Positions 1 to 10,600 of a stretch of 64,000 nt of DNA are shown in pieces; positions within the stretch are counted from its first letter, which is position 1; the number at the start of each line of letters is the position of its first letter. Origin of the DNA: Rhodothermaceae bacterium bin80 (GTDB lineage: Bacteria > Bacteroidota > Rhodothermia > Rhodothermales > Bin80); assembly GCA_002238805.1 (NCBI GenBank), contig MPNB01000006.1, positions 1 to 64,000 of the forward strand, written 5' to 3'. The translations under genes were made by a program, and so were the position numbers. Below the pieces are notes generated by a model. The model did no database searches, was not told the DNA's origin, and saw nothing but the letters and a program-made list of their open reading frames with translations.

Positions 1-298
1 AGAGGTCGGCGATCTGGTAGATGGACGCTTGATGCGCCTCGCGCAAGGCTCGAATGCGGGCCGGTCGCGGATCCTCCGGTTTGTCCTTGCGCGCTTCGGG
101 CTTGGGCCAGAAGAAGGTGTGGTGGGGGTTTTTTCGGAAGGCCACACAAAGATTTTTGAATGAGCCATAGGAATAGCCAAATTGGTCGGCGGCCTCTCTG
201 GCCGAGAGACCGCCAACAAAGTAAGCACGCAGGGCCTCGTATTGGATGTGGCTGCGCAGGGCCGGTTGGCGAAAGAAGTCCGCGTAATCAGTCATCAT
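1..298 (-). CDS. Transposase, N-terminal part (runs off window edge)
   Basis: Reading leftward from ATG at 296-298 gives an open frame of 99 codons to the window edge, beginning MMTDYADFFRQPALRSHIQ. Residues about 20-60 look like a helix-turn-helix (AYFVGGLSAREAADQFGYS), followed by a basic, proline-rich linker (KPEARKDKPEDPRPARIRA). This layout is known from the DNA-binding front of large multi-domain transposases. The catalytic part lies outside the window, so family and intactness cannot be judged. The frame is clearly richer in G+C than the following 500 bases, which fits a mobile element. The family assignment is by resemblance only. Confidence 0.6.
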   Translation of the reverse strand, partial: MMTDYADFFRQPALRSHIQYEALRAYFVGGLSAREAADQFGYSYGSFKNLCVAFRKNPHHTFFWPKPEARKDKPEDPRPARIRALREAHQASIYQIADL

Positions 299-871
299 TT
301 ATCATAAACTGTAAACCGATTACCAATATACACAATAATTCTTACAAATGCAAGACCTATCGTATTACTTTCAGAAATGCGTGTACATTCCCCGATAAAT
401 TGGTAGTTGGTGCTATATTAGCCCCTCTTAGGGCATAATAATGTCTCTATGACGACCTGGACTGCTAAGCCAATAATTATATTACTATCGTGGCTAACAG
501 TATTTAGTTAATGACATGAGATGACGTATTGTTGGCAATTTATGCCCGTCAGAGGGAGGAATACAGCAAAATCAGTCACCAGCACAATCCGAATGGAAAT
601 TCAGGCTTGATCCGAACCGACTGGTTGTAGGGAAGCACAAAAAGAGACTCCGTAGACTTTGCCATGATCTCACTTCCAAAGTGAATTTTTTAGACTACTT
701 TGAAAGGTCGCTTGCGCATGTGATCCACAGTAGAAACAAGTCCCTATTCGGACAAAATCCGCAAAAAAAGGGCAATAGGCCCTTTTTTAAGGAACGTACA
801 ATGGACACGAAAGTCCCAAGTTAGTCGGGCTATCCAGAAAATTTGAATTGAGATGAATATTGTGGGTTAAG
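299..871. other. Gene-poor stretch upstream of the phosphatase gene
   Basis: No gene with a convincing start is visible. On the plus strand one frame stays open from 525 to a TAG at 822-824 and reads like ordinary protein (for example RLDPNRLVVGKHKKRLRRLC near 605-665), but it has no ATG/GTG in a plausible place and I do not recognise it. It may be the tail of a decayed gene. A strong hairpin with A and T tracts lies inside it at 764-788. The part from 300 to 520 is A+T-rich and shows nothing I can name. Confidence 0.4.
764..788. terminator. Rho-independent terminator-like hairpin
   Basis: A run of A followed by GGGC, a 5-nt loop (AATAG), GCCC and a run of T forms a perfect 10-bp stem (AAAAAAGGGC/GCCCTTTTTT). 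With A and T tracts on both sides it could stop transcription in either direction. It lies about 85 nt before the PhoD-like start codon and would insulate that gene from read-through. Confidence 0.6.
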
Positions 872-3550
872 ATGATTAGAGCTACTACCACCATTCTTAT
901 CGCTGGTCTCCTTGTATCCGGTTGCACCTCACCGTCGACAACCGATGTTACACCGGCCCTCCCTGACGACCTTGAACGTGTCTGGATCGGATCCGATTTC
1001 TATGCCAACCGCCTGATGGATTGGCGTTACGCTGGCGGTCGCATTGAATGTATTGAGGGCAGGAGTGCCAAACCAATGAGAACGCTTCACCTGCTCACTT
1101 ACTATCTGAGTGCAGAGGCAGGAGAGCTAACGATGTCAGTTCAGATGGGAGCATTATCACCGGCAGACAGCGCCCATAGCAATACGTGGTCCGGCTTTCT
1201 GCTTGGTGCAGGAGGGCCAGATGTGGATTGGAGAATTTCGAGCCTTGTTCACCATTGGCCCGCTGAAGATGGAGGGTTGATCGCAGGTATAGATGGTCAG
1301 GGGCAAATCATAGTCCGGTCCAATACCAATGCAGATGCCCCGAAGGGCCCACACGCCAATATTCCTGTTGAGGCGTGGCCGCTCATTGAACCCGACACCT
1401 CCACAGGTAACCTGTCGGCGGGTGATCCTGTGAAGTTGAGCATACAAGCCACCCCATCTGGAAATAACTACGAGTTATTCGTTACGGCCTCAGATCCGGT
1501 TACCGAGGAGACCTTGGCGGAGGCACAATATACCGGGTTGCCCAATGACTATTTCATGGGCAATGTAGCACTGGTAAGTCATAACAGTCCTCTTATGGAA
1601 GGGGAAGGCTACTGGTTTGATGACTGGACGATTGGAGGTTCGAAATTCCTGCATGATGATGCACGAGCATTCGGCCCCATACTGGCAGCCCAATATACCG
1701 TGAGTGACAGAACGCTGAAAATGACTGCACAAATGCCACCAATTGGAGACAGTGATACCCGTACAGTTGGGCTTGAACTCATGCTCAATGGAGATTGGGT
1801 GCCCTCAGCAAGCGCCGCAATCATACCAGACAGCTATACTGCCCCCCTCCGCGTGGACGATTTCGAGGCGAACACCGACGTACCCTATCGGCTGACCTAC
1901 GATCTACGCACTGCAAACGGTACTGAGCGTGTACATTTTCCAGGTACAGTGCGTATGGCACAGACTGAGGATGATGAGTTTGTCCTGGCTTCACTAAACT
2001 GCCAGAATATTTCCCAAGGCCGGGATCTGGTATGGAATCACAGTACGATCTGGTATCCACACAGCGAACTCTCAGCCGCCGTGGCTCACCATGATCCTGA
2101 TTTACTCTTTTTCGCCGGGGATCAGATATATGAAGGCGGACTTGCAGGAATTATCCGTACTCCCCTTGACAAGACTTACCTGGACTATCACTATCATTGG
2201 TACAGATTCCTTTGGGCCTTCAGGGATTTGATGCGTGACCGCCCCACCGTGACAATCCCGGACGACCATGATGTATATCATGGCAACATCTGGGGGCATG
2301 GTGGCAAAAAGGCCGAGGGACCGTGGCGACCACAATCCGATAACGGTGGCTACATCATGGATGCCCGCTTTGTCAATGCTGTCCACAATACACAGGTCTC
2401 CCACTTGCCCGATCCCTTTGATCCTACGCCAATTGAGCAGGATATCAGCGTGTACTATACGAACCTGACCTATGGTGATATCAGCTTCGCCATTGTGGCA
2501 GATCGTATGTGGAAGTCCGCCCCCCGCCTGGTCCTTCCAGAAGCGCAGGTGCGCAATGGTTGGCCGGAGAACCGGGATTATGACGCAACCTCAGTAACAG
2601 ATGCACATCTCCTTGGACCACGACAACTCAAATTCCTAAACCAGTGGGCCCACCAGTATCCTGATAATGTCTGGATGAAAGTGATGCTCTCTCAGACCTT
2701 GTTCAGCAATCTGGCCACACTACCCAGTGGGTCGTTTGACGATCGCGTCGTTCCACAAATGCGATACGCCGAGCCAGGAGAATACATCAGTGATGACCAT
2801 TTAGGCACAGACATGGACTCAAATGGTTGGCCACAAAGCGGGCGCAACCGCGCGTTAACAGCCATTCGGAAAGGATTCGCATTTCACGTGGCCGGTGATC
2901 AGCATCTGGGGAGTTTCGTACAGTACGGTATTGATGAATTTGGGGATGGCCCCAATGCCTTCATATCACCTGCAATCGCCAATGTGTGGCCCCGGCGTTG
3001 GTTTCCACCAGAGCCCGGTGGCAACCGCGAGTCGGGATCTCCGGCCTATACCGGCGACCACCTGGATGGCTTTGGAAATCGCATGACCGTACATGCCGTA
3101 GCTAATCCCGTCAGAAGCGGTCGCACACCGGAGGCACTCTACGATCGTGTACCCGGCTATGGAATTATCCGCTTCAATCGGGATTCCCGTACTATTACTG
3201 CTGAAGCATGGCCGCGCTGGGTTGATCCGGGCAGTGAGGATGCCTATCAGTATTCTGATTGGCCGGTTACCGTCACCCAGGAAAGTAATTACGGCCGACA
3301 GGCAGCTGGGTATTTGCCCCCTATCAATGTCGAGGGTCTAACTGAGCCCGTATTAACTCTGATAGATGAAACTACAATGGATACGCTTTACACGCTCCGC
3401 CTCTCGACACTGCCGTTCAGAGCAAAAGTTTTTGATGCCAACAGCTCATATACGGCTGTCATCGGTGACCAGTCCATGCATGAGACGCGGCTGACCGGAC
3501 TGCGGGCGGATTCAATGGAAAACCCCGAAACACTGGAGGTTACGTTTTGA
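872..3550 (+). CDS. PhoD-like metallophosphatase lipoprotein
   Basis: The predicted protein (892 aa) belongs by motif to the PhoD-like/alkaline phosphatase D metallophosphoesterases, which hydrolyse phosphodiesters or phosphomonoesters outside the cytoplasm. I chose ATG 872 because it begins a good lipoprotein signal (MIRATTTILIAGLLVSGC, Cys18); an upstream TTG at 860 adds only four residues. Residues about 20-370 are beta-rich and have no motif I can name; the catalytic half follows. Metal-site motifs are FFAGDQIYEGG (about 410), TIPDDHDVYHGN (about 460) and HVAGDQHLG (about 670), giving the Asp, Asp-His and His ligands of the family. It is longer than classical PhoD because of the N-terminal region and a C-terminal beta domain. 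The stop overlaps the sulfatase start by 4 nt, so the two are probably co-expressed for scavenging phosphate and sulfate esters. Confidence 0.85.
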   Translation: MIRATTTILIAGLLVSGCTSPSTTDVTPALPDDLERVWIGSDFYANRLMDWRYAGGRIECIEGRSAKPMRTLHLLTYYLSAEAGELTMSVQMGALSPADSAHSNTWSGFLLGAGGPDVDWRISSLVHHWPAEDGGLIAGIDGQGQIIVRSNTNADAPKGPHANIPVEAWPLIEPDTSTGNLSAGDPVKLSIQATPSGNNYELFVTASDPVTEETLAEAQYTGLPNDYFMGNVALVSHNSPLMEGEGYWFDDWTIGGSKFLHDDARAFGPILAAQYTVSDRTLKMTAQMPPIGDSDTRTVGLELMLNGDWVPSASAAIIPDSYTAPLRVDDFEANTDVPYRLTYDLRTANGTERVHFPGTVRMAQTEDDEFVLASLNCQNISQGRDLVWNHSTIWYPHSELSAAVAHHDPDLLFFAGDQIYEGGLAGIIRTPLDKTYLDYHYHWYRFLWAFRDLMRDRPTVTIPDDHDVYHGNIWGHGGKKAEGPWRPQSDNGGYIMDARFVNAVHNTQVSHLPDPFDPTPIEQDISVYYTNLTYGDISFAIVADRMWKSAPRLVLPEAQVRNGWPENRDYDATSVTDAHLLGPRQLKFLNQWAHQYPDNVWMKVMLSQTLFSNLATLPSGSFDDRVVPQMRYAEPGEYISDDHLGTDMDSNGWPQSGRNRALTAIRKGFAFHVAGDQHLGSFVQYGIDEFGDGPNAFISPAIANVWPRRWFPPEPGGNRESGSPAYTGDHLDGFGNRMTVHAVANPVRSGRTPEALYDRVPGYGIIRFNRDSRTITAEAWPRWVDPGSEDAYQYSDWPVTVTQESNYGRQAAGYLPPINVEGLTEPVLTLIDETTMDTLYTLRLSTLPFRAKVFDANSSYTAVIGDQSMHETRLTGLRADSMENPETLEVTF

Positions 3551-4956
3551 AGTTAAGCCCACTCTTACTGCTCCCTATCCTCTTGGCTGCCTGCAGACCA
3601 GTTCAGCCGAACGTGGTATTGATTCTGGTTGATGATTTGGGATGGATGGATTCCGGTGTATACGGAAGCACATTCTATCAGACCCCCAATATAGATCGCC
3701 TGGCAGCATCAGGTACGCGATTTACGCAATTTTATGCGTCCAGCTCGGTCTGCTCGCCCACGCGTGCCAGTATTATGACTGGAAAGCATCCGGCAAGACT
3801 GCAAATCACCAACTGGATTGGAGGATCCGCGAATGGACAACTTCTTCAGGCTGAGTACCGCCATGCACTCCCACTCGAGGAAACCACTATTGGGGAAATG
3901 TTCAGACAGGCTGGATATAGCACTGCCTACATAGGCAAATGGCATCTGGGTACCGGAATTTTTCGTCCTGAAAATCAGGGATTTAACAATGTGTTTGCAT
4001 CCAACGATGCCGGACAACCCGGATCTTACTTTGCTCCCTATATCAATGCAAATTTCCCGGCTTCAAATGTGCCTGGACTGGAATCGGATACGGACAGTAC
4101 GTACCTGACTGATCGTCTAACCGACCTTGCTGTAGACTTTATTGAGACCAGTCGTGAGGACCCGTTCCTCCTAGTACTCTCCCATTATGGAGTTCATACA
4201 CCGCTACAGGCCAAAAACCAGGACACCGAACGCTTCCGTGCGACCGAAACGTCTACGATGTTCGAACGCGAGCACTTTGGTGGCTCGACACGCCTGACAC
4301 AAGATCACGCAGTATACGCGGCCATGATTGCTTCGGTGGACGAGAGTGTTGGACTTGTATTACAGGCACTGGAAGCTGCAGAAATTCAAGATAACACCAT
4401 TGTCGTGTTTACTTCTGACAACGGTGGACTGTCAACGCTCAGTCAAGGACGCACCTGGGCGCCAACCTCCAATCAGCCACTCCGTGCAGGTAAGGGCTGG
4501 CTGTACGAAGGAGGCATACGTATACCTCTCATAGTGAGCGGAATACAGAGTGATCCGGTGATCACAGATGTACCTGGTACGACGAATGACTTGGTACCAA
4601 CCATAACTTCATTGGCAGGTCTGCCTGATCCTGTTGGCGTTGATGGTCTCAATTTATTTGCAAAACCAGCACCTGAAAGAGCGCTTTACTGGCATTTTCC
4701 CCACTACCACGGCTCTGCCAATCGTCCATCTGGAGCTATGCGCCAGGGAAGATACAAGGCTATCGAGTGGTTCGAAACCAACTCAGTAGAGCTCTACGAC
4801 CTCGAATCAGACCCAAGCGAAACCACCGATATCAGCACTTTCGAACCAGCCAAAGCCCAGGAACTCCTACATCAAATGCAATCCTGGCGAGACTCTGTCG
4901 GTGCGCGTATGCCCAGTCCTAATCCAGACTACTCTGCCCCACCAAGCGATAGCTGA
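3547..4956 (+). CDS. Sulfatase, formylglycine-dependent, lipoprotein
   Basis: 469-aa type I sulfatase of the arylsulfatase/alkaline phosphatase superfamily, expected to hydrolyse sulfate esters of polysaccharides or small molecules at the cell surface. The activation motif CSPTR starts at Cys69, the residue converted to formylglycine by a sulfatase-maturing enzyme not present in this window. Other family motifs are LVDDLGWMD near residue 30, IGKWHLG near 135 and SDNGG near 290. The N-terminus (LPILLAAC) is a lipoprotein signal. The start codon is TTG at 3547, inside the last codons of the phosphatase gene, which suggests translational coupling. The 3' end overlaps the convergent propeller gene by 38 bp. 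Substrate is unknown. Confidence 0.9.
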   Translation: MKLSPLLLLPILLAACRPVQPNVVLILVDDLGWMDSGVYGSTFYQTPNIDRLAASGTRFTQFYASSSVCSPTRASIMTGKHPARLQITNWIGGSANGQLLQAEYRHALPLEETTIGEMFRQAGYSTAYIGKWHLGTGIFRPENQGFNNVFASNDAGQPGSYFAPYINANFPASNVPGLESDTDSTYLTDRLTDLAVDFIETSREDPFLLVLSHYGVHTPLQAKNQDTERFRATETSTMFEREHFGGSTRLTQDHAVYAAMIASVDESVGLVLQALEAAEIQDNTIVVFTSDNGGLSTLSQGRTWAPTSNQPLRAGKGWLYEGGIRIPLIVSGIQSDPVITDVPGTTNDLVPTITSLAGLPDPVGVDGLNLFAKPAPERALYWHFPHYHGSANRPSGAMRQGRYKAIEWFETNSVELYDLESDPSETTDISTFEPAKAQELLHQMQSWRDSVGARMPSPNPDYSAPPSDS

Positions 4957-6427
4957 CGAAAGCAAAATGGCGGCTATCCGGGCTCCAGGATGGCACATTT
5001 ATCGTCCCCTGTCCACCAAACAGATGTGCGATTATCCTTGGATCTTCGGTTTCGTCCACGGGCATGATCCGCAACTTTACATCCTTGTTCGGAGGATGCC
5101 CCTCTACGGATTTATCGTAAGACAGAAATACAATCCAGCGACCGTCAGGAGACGGATGTGCAAACCAGTCCCCAAATTCATCATGTTGCGTAACCTGTGT
5201 CTGGTTGCCGCCATCCGCATCCATTCGCCAGATTTTCATTTGCCCCGTACGTACAGAGTTAAAATAAATCGTCTGACCATCCGGTGAATATTCCGGCCCA
5301 TCATCAAGCCCCTCTGCATCCGTCAACCGCACCTCCTCGCCCCCGTCCCGTCCGATCGCATAAACATCAAAGTTATCACCACGACGGGCGCAGTAAACAA
5401 GCTTCTGACCATCCGGCGACCAGCCATGCCAGTAAGAGGGGCCAAGTTCAGTAACCAATCGGGGTTTTCCGCCCATAGCGGGCATGATATAGATCAATGA
5501 TCCCCTGTCTTCTGTAATGTGGCTAATGGCAAGCTCTGTACCATCAGGTGAGTATCCATGGTCATTGTTGCACCGATCAGCAAACTGTGTGTCAAGCATA
5601 ACGGGTTCGCCACCGGTAGAGGGCATATGGTACAGATGTCCCCCACTGTTATAGAGCAGCGTCAACGAATCCGGTGACCAGTTAGGAGCTTCAAAATGCT
5701 CTTGGGCCTGATGGATAACCTGGCGTTCACCAGTCTGGCTGTCAATGATCTCAAGGGTGCTCTCTACTACACGCTCCTCAGTCACAACATTCTCCTGTAA
5801 ATGAACATTGGTGAAAACAGCGGTCTCTCGGACTTCGGCATCATGAGCACAAACAACAAGGCCCGCGTAGGCCGAATCCGGCAGATCCACTGTGATGTTC
5901 CCTACGACCGTTGTTCGTTCCCCTGGTCTGTCCAGATATAATGTGAACAGGTTTTCTGTACGTTCAAGGCGAAGTAAGGCTGGGGCGCGAACAGGGGTCG
6001 TTACCTCGCTGGTTGGACCTCCTGTTTCTGAACGCCATTGCAGTGCAATCAGCCCATCGGCATGTATCAGGGCATCCACGTAAGCGGCATCCGCATCCAA
6101 ACTCTCTCGAATCATCCACCCCGCCTTGCGGTACTGGTGGCCTGTGGTATCTTCGAACTCGACATCTGTCCGTAACACCAGATCACCGGCAACCTCCTTC
6201 CAGACGAAGAAGAATTCGTCACTGGCTCCGTAGATATCCGCGCCGCTGCCGGCAATAATGTACGTTCCCGTATTCTGGTCAAACAACATACCTCCCCCCA
6301 GAGGGGCATCACCCACGTTGGTAGTTCCTTCGAAAATCCCCAATGGATCGGATGTTGTACAGGACATTAGGAGAGTAATCGTGACTAACACGAACCATTT
6401 AAGTCTATCCGATATGTAGCGATTCAT
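4919..6427 (-). CDS. TolB-like beta-propeller lipoprotein with LamG-like front
   Basis: 502 aa. The start gives a lipoprotein signal (LLMSC, Cys23). Residues about 35-215 resemble the concanavalin-like DUF1349 fold. From about 235 to the end there are six PD40/WD40-like blades, each with a W/Y-SPDG-type motif (NWSPDSLTLLY, GYSPDGTELAI, GWSPDGQKLVY, EYSPDGQTIYF, HPSPDGRWIVF, SWSPDSRHFAF). Proteins of this build usually bind ligands or partners at the cell surface, and no catalytic residues are evident. It is transcribed toward the sulfatase gene and overlaps its 3' end by 38 bp, so it is not in the same operon. Confidence 0.8.
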   Translation of the reverse strand: MNRYISDRLKWFVLVTITLLMSCTTSDPLGIFEGTTNVGDAPLGGGMLFDQNTGTYIIAGSGADIYGASDEFFFVWKEVAGDLVLRTDVEFEDTTGHQYRKAGWMIRESLDADAAYVDALIHADGLIALQWRSETGGPTSEVTTPVRAPALLRLERTENLFTLYLDRPGERTTVVGNITVDLPDSAYAGLVVCAHDAEVRETAVFTNVHLQENVVTEERVVESTLEIIDSQTGERQVIHQAQEHFEAPNWSPDSLTLLYNSGGHLYHMPSTGGEPVMLDTQFADRCNNDHGYSPDGTELAISHITEDRGSLIYIMPAMGGKPRLVTELGPSYWHGWSPDGQKLVYCARRGDNFDVYAIGRDGGEEVRLTDAEGLDDGPEYSPDGQTIYFNSVRTGQMKIWRMDADGGNQTQVTQHDEFGDWFAHPSPDGRWIVFLSYDKSVEGHPPNKDVKLRIMPVDETEDPRIIAHLFGGQGTINVPSWSPDSRHFAFVSYRLVGQSSLD

Positions 6428-6735
6428 TAGAAATTTTGAAAAATGACCGTTGACTCAAAGGTAACCCAGAGCGGCGAAAAAACACAATCATGGAACTTGT
6501 CTCGCTTCCCGTTTCACTAGGATAGATTCCTGAAAAACACACCGAACAACCGTTGGGGCCGAGTTATCAAAACATTATAAATAATTCACGGCCATCAGGC
6601 AATGCTCCTACATCAACCGTATAATTCTCTACCATACTGAAGGACACCGAACAATTATTCTGAATACCTGAAAATCGCAGGGTTGGATAAATCGAAAAAA
6701 GCGTAACCCAAATATCGAACTGAACTTTATCTGCA

Positions 6736-7107
6736 AAGGTTACGCAAACAATTCCAGTCAATTTGGCACGCATCAAGGCGTGAAGGGTTTGGAGTTTCCA
6801 CGCGTCATGATTATTATTGACGATGCCAATATGCGCTTCAAAAGCGCAGTTTCTTATGATAAACTGCTCGGTGTAAAACACCCAAGTAAAACCGACAGGA
6901 ATAACGAGTCGGCTGGGAGGGAGACCTCCTATGATCGTAGCGACGGTTGCTCTATGTAACCTGTACGCGTGCGGAAGATAGCTTAGCATTGGTTGTCTAC
7001 AGCAATAATCCATATGCGATTGAAGAGACTTTTTGGACAAGAAATGGTTCACGGAAGACGAAATTATTACGTCTATTTCTAAGTCTGACTTTCAGAAAGT
7101 TGAGTGA
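6736..7107 (+). pseudogene. UvrD/Rep-family helicase relic (C-terminal motor motifs)
   Basis: Translation of the plus strand reads FGTHQGVKGLEFPRVMI at about 6762-6811, the motif V region of UvrD-like SF1 helicases. It continues through SYDKLLGV and, after a frame change near 6935-6945, through LLYVTCTRAEDSLALVV (motif VI) at 6947-7000. A further frame change is needed to reach KWFTEDEIITSISKS and a stop at 7105-7107. The spacing between these motifs is right for the helicase C-terminus, so this is the end of a real gene broken by at least two indels. I find no trace of the N-terminal Walker motifs upstream. Similar helicases occur in many phage-defence cassettes, and the intact RT-nitrilase lies 550 bp downstream. 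Confidence 0.7.
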
Positions 7108-7661
7108 AGCAGATCTTCTTGCATATTCAATGAAGTGGGCTACTGCTCCAATCGAAGTGAAATATCCAACCAAGAACTTGCCCCGCCTGCGAAGTGCAGG
7201 AAATTCTCCGGTTTTCAAGTAATCCTATATGTTGTGGTTACCCCTGTAAAGCTAACGTTTCTTTCCTCTGATACCTATTCATTCGATAATTCCCCTCGAC
7301 AATTCACGGGGTGACTGGACATTTTACTGGAACTGGAACGCCTTATGTGGTTGGTGTCCCAGTTCAAACGGATTAAGCATTCTTGTATCAAGACAGGTTG
7401 CATGGGTAGATGCATCGCTCCTCCAAGAATTGTGACACGCTCTGTGTATCCTTGAATTTCCTGAAACATGTAAACAACCTAGGAGCGTATGGGGATATGT
7501 ATCAATAAATCCAAAAGAAGGTTGTATCATCCCCTCATCCCCTACCGAGCGGATTTAACCCTTGAAATCTCTTCCGTTTGTCAAAATATCATTTAGGAGT
7601 GTTACCAGTGGATGAATTCAGAATGAGTACGCACAGTAAAGACATGCCGCGAAATTGAAGA
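7108..7661. other. Non-coding interval before the RT-nitrilase gene
   Basis: I see no gene here. A very short frame begins with GTG at 7609 behind AGGAGT (7595-7600) and ends at 7659, encoding 16 residues (VDEFRMSTHSKDMPRN). It could be a leader peptide or the tail of a lost gene. The A+T-rich interval would be the place for a promoter or a non-coding RNA serving the reverse transcriptase gene, but I see no strong long hairpin. Confidence 0.3.
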
Positions 7662-10600
7662 ATGGCTGTAAAGTACCTTGAGCCACGTTTGGAGTTACTC
7701 CGTGAAGAGTATGTCCTTATACAGGCTTGGAAGAAAACGGCGGCCTACATTCGTTATCATAATTCTTTCGCCGATACGCTTGCTCTTGACCGCGCAGCTG
7801 CGAATCTACCGAAATTTCTAGGCAAACTCCGCGACCGTCTGAAATCTTCCGAAATCTGGGAGAATCAGCGCATACGTATTGTTCCAGCACCTAAAAGCCA
7901 GGACTGGAAAGTACAGAAAAAAAGATGGAAGCCTAAAAAAGATGGAGCTCCAGTTGCGCTTAGACCGCTTGGCCATGTTAACTTAGAGGATCAGGTGGTA
8001 GCGACAGCTCTTATGCTCTGTCTCGCAGATCGGGTTGAGAAACGGCAGGGAGATCCCCGAAAAAAGATAGATAATCTGGAATCACGAAAGCAAGTAATCT
8101 CCTATGGAAACCGCCTTTTCTGCGATCAGATAGATGGAGATCTCCGCCACCGATGGGGATCCAGTAAACTCTACCGCGCCTACTTCAAAGATTATCGGAC
8201 ATTTCTGTCCAGACCGAAAACCACGATCCAATCAATTTCAGAGATGGGGGGGCAGTCCACATATGTCATTCATACAGACCTTGAAAAATTCTATGATCTT
8301 GTACGCCCAAATTTACTTGGTGAAGCTACTGAACAGCTTCGCTACAGCGACGATGATCCGAAGTTCTTCTCTTTTCTGGAATCCGTGTTCAATTGGGAAT
8401 GGGCCTCAGATGACCAAGATGATGCCAAAAAATACGCAGTTGAATCGGGTATAGATGATTTCGGGCATATAGCACTTCCGCAGGGGTTGGTTGCTTCAGG
8501 TTTTTTCGCGAACCTTGTACTCCTCTCTTTTGATGATGAACTGCGTGCCAAGATAGGGAAAGAGATTTTTGATGGGATCTTGCTGGTAGATGTATGTCGG
8601 TATGTTGACGACCTACAACTTGTACTTGCTGTTGATAACAAGACTCAATACGATTCACCGGGTGACCTGAAGAATAGGGTATTCCTTTGGATGAACCAAA
8701 AGTTGGAGAAAACATCCCCCGGCCTTAAGCTATCCAAGAAAAAAACAGAAATTGTAGAACTCGGTGGCGAAACTCCTCATCTGTTGGCACAGAGCGCGAA
8801 GATGGAGCGCATCCAAACGGCAATCTCAGGAGGGTTTGATGCCCACGGTGGGGAAGAAATTCTGGATGCCATTCTGGGAATGCTTCGTTCCCAGACGGAG
8901 ATTAAACTCGGTAAAAATAAAGAATTGAAGCTGACCCCGGATGTCCGTGATGTAACAGTAGCTAGGTTCGCAGCTAGACGATACCGGAAGACATTCCGGT
9001 CTACCAGACTACTACTTCCAGACAAAGCTGACACTTCGTTACCGGATCCATTACCCAAACTGCGGAGTCGGACTGAGCTTGATCAAGAAGCAAAGAGGTT
9101 TGCATTCGGCTTAATCCAGCGGTGGATCAACGATCCATCAAACGTACTCCTCATGCGAATTGGACTTGATCTTTGGCCAGATGTAAAGGTTTTGGAATAC
9201 ATTCTAACACTACTCCGACCCTTTACGGAGGACAATGACCTACCACCTGAACAACGACAGATCGCTTGGTATTGCCTCTCTGAAATCTTGCGAGCCGGGG
9301 CTACAGAGACAGGCTTGGTACCTGACAGAGAATCACTCCCATCAGGTGTCTGCCTTAAAAGCTATCGGGAAGAGCTCCATAAAGAAGCTACACGCTTAGC
9401 AGAGCTTCCTGAAGAAAAAATTCCTTGGTATCTGCGACAGCAGGCCTTATTGTTTTTGGCAACATGCGCCCCTAACACAACATCTATAGAGTACCCAGAA
9501 TCGGCATCAGAGGAGATTCAAAAGTACTGGGAGATGATTCAATTTCTTCACGGCGGCAAACTTAACCTCTCTGATTCGGAGTTTGCAACACTGGCAGTTT
9601 TAACCAGACGCGCTTTCCTGGATCACAACCAGACTTTGAAATTGATCGGAAACGACCTCAATAAAGCACGGATAGAGGCAATCGCTGGGCGAGATCCTTC
9701 ATTCGCTCTTGATCTTCTCAACGCCGGAGCCGGTTCGGAAATCGTTAATGATCTGCCAGCACAGATTCGCCAAGATCTTTGCCTGATTTCGAAAAACTCT
9801 GGGAAGAAAACACTGGCGAATGAGATCTCGGGCCAACCTCCTTTGGGAGGTCGGCTTCGCAACGAGTTGTCTCTTTTGCGTTTCGCAAATGCTTTCCTTA
9901 AAAAGTGGTCTCAACAAGAACCTGCCCCCAGAGTGATCACACCAAGTCAAATCACGCTCAAACTCGTAGAAAATGCCGACAACAGAATCAAAGAGGTAGA
10001 AGTTCGAAAGTTGAACATACTCCCTGGAGACGAGGATGATAGTTCGGCTTCAATCTATAGCATCCCTTCGTGGTGTGATGATGGGGATCGGTGGCGTATG
10101 CAACTCGGTTTTCTATTGCGATTTATCCTGTCGGGGGATCCTGATTTCACACAGCATATTCGCCCTACACATTGGACTGAAAGTGAGTCGACCTACAGGC
10201 CGGTTCGGAGCCACCGATACCTGCGGTTGTATGGTCTTTACAACGGGCAATCGGCTTTCGGAGACAACTGGCTTCCGATCACTGACTGGTTCGAGAAGTT
10301 TCTTCTCACACTTCTGCATTGGCCAGGATGTCGTACTCCAAAAGAATTCGAGTGGATAACCAAAGGAATTAAAGCAACAAAGATCAAGATTCAAGAAAGG
10401 ATTGACAAACTCAAAAATCACCACGGTTCAGCCAGCCAAACACTGATACTGCCGTTGCGTATCAAACAGCCTACCGAGAGAGATAGAAAGCGCCCTATGC
10501 GAGCCTGCGTAGTTCAGACCGTGTTCCCATCAAATGATGAATTTAAAGCAGATGACCTTGCACTGAAAGACTCCCAAATCCGCCAAAAACACCGACAGCA

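Noticed and set aside
6567-7052. 161-aa minus-strand frame over the helicase relic
   Set aside because: It is antisense to conserved helicase motifs, and its translation has no recognisable motif or biased composition.
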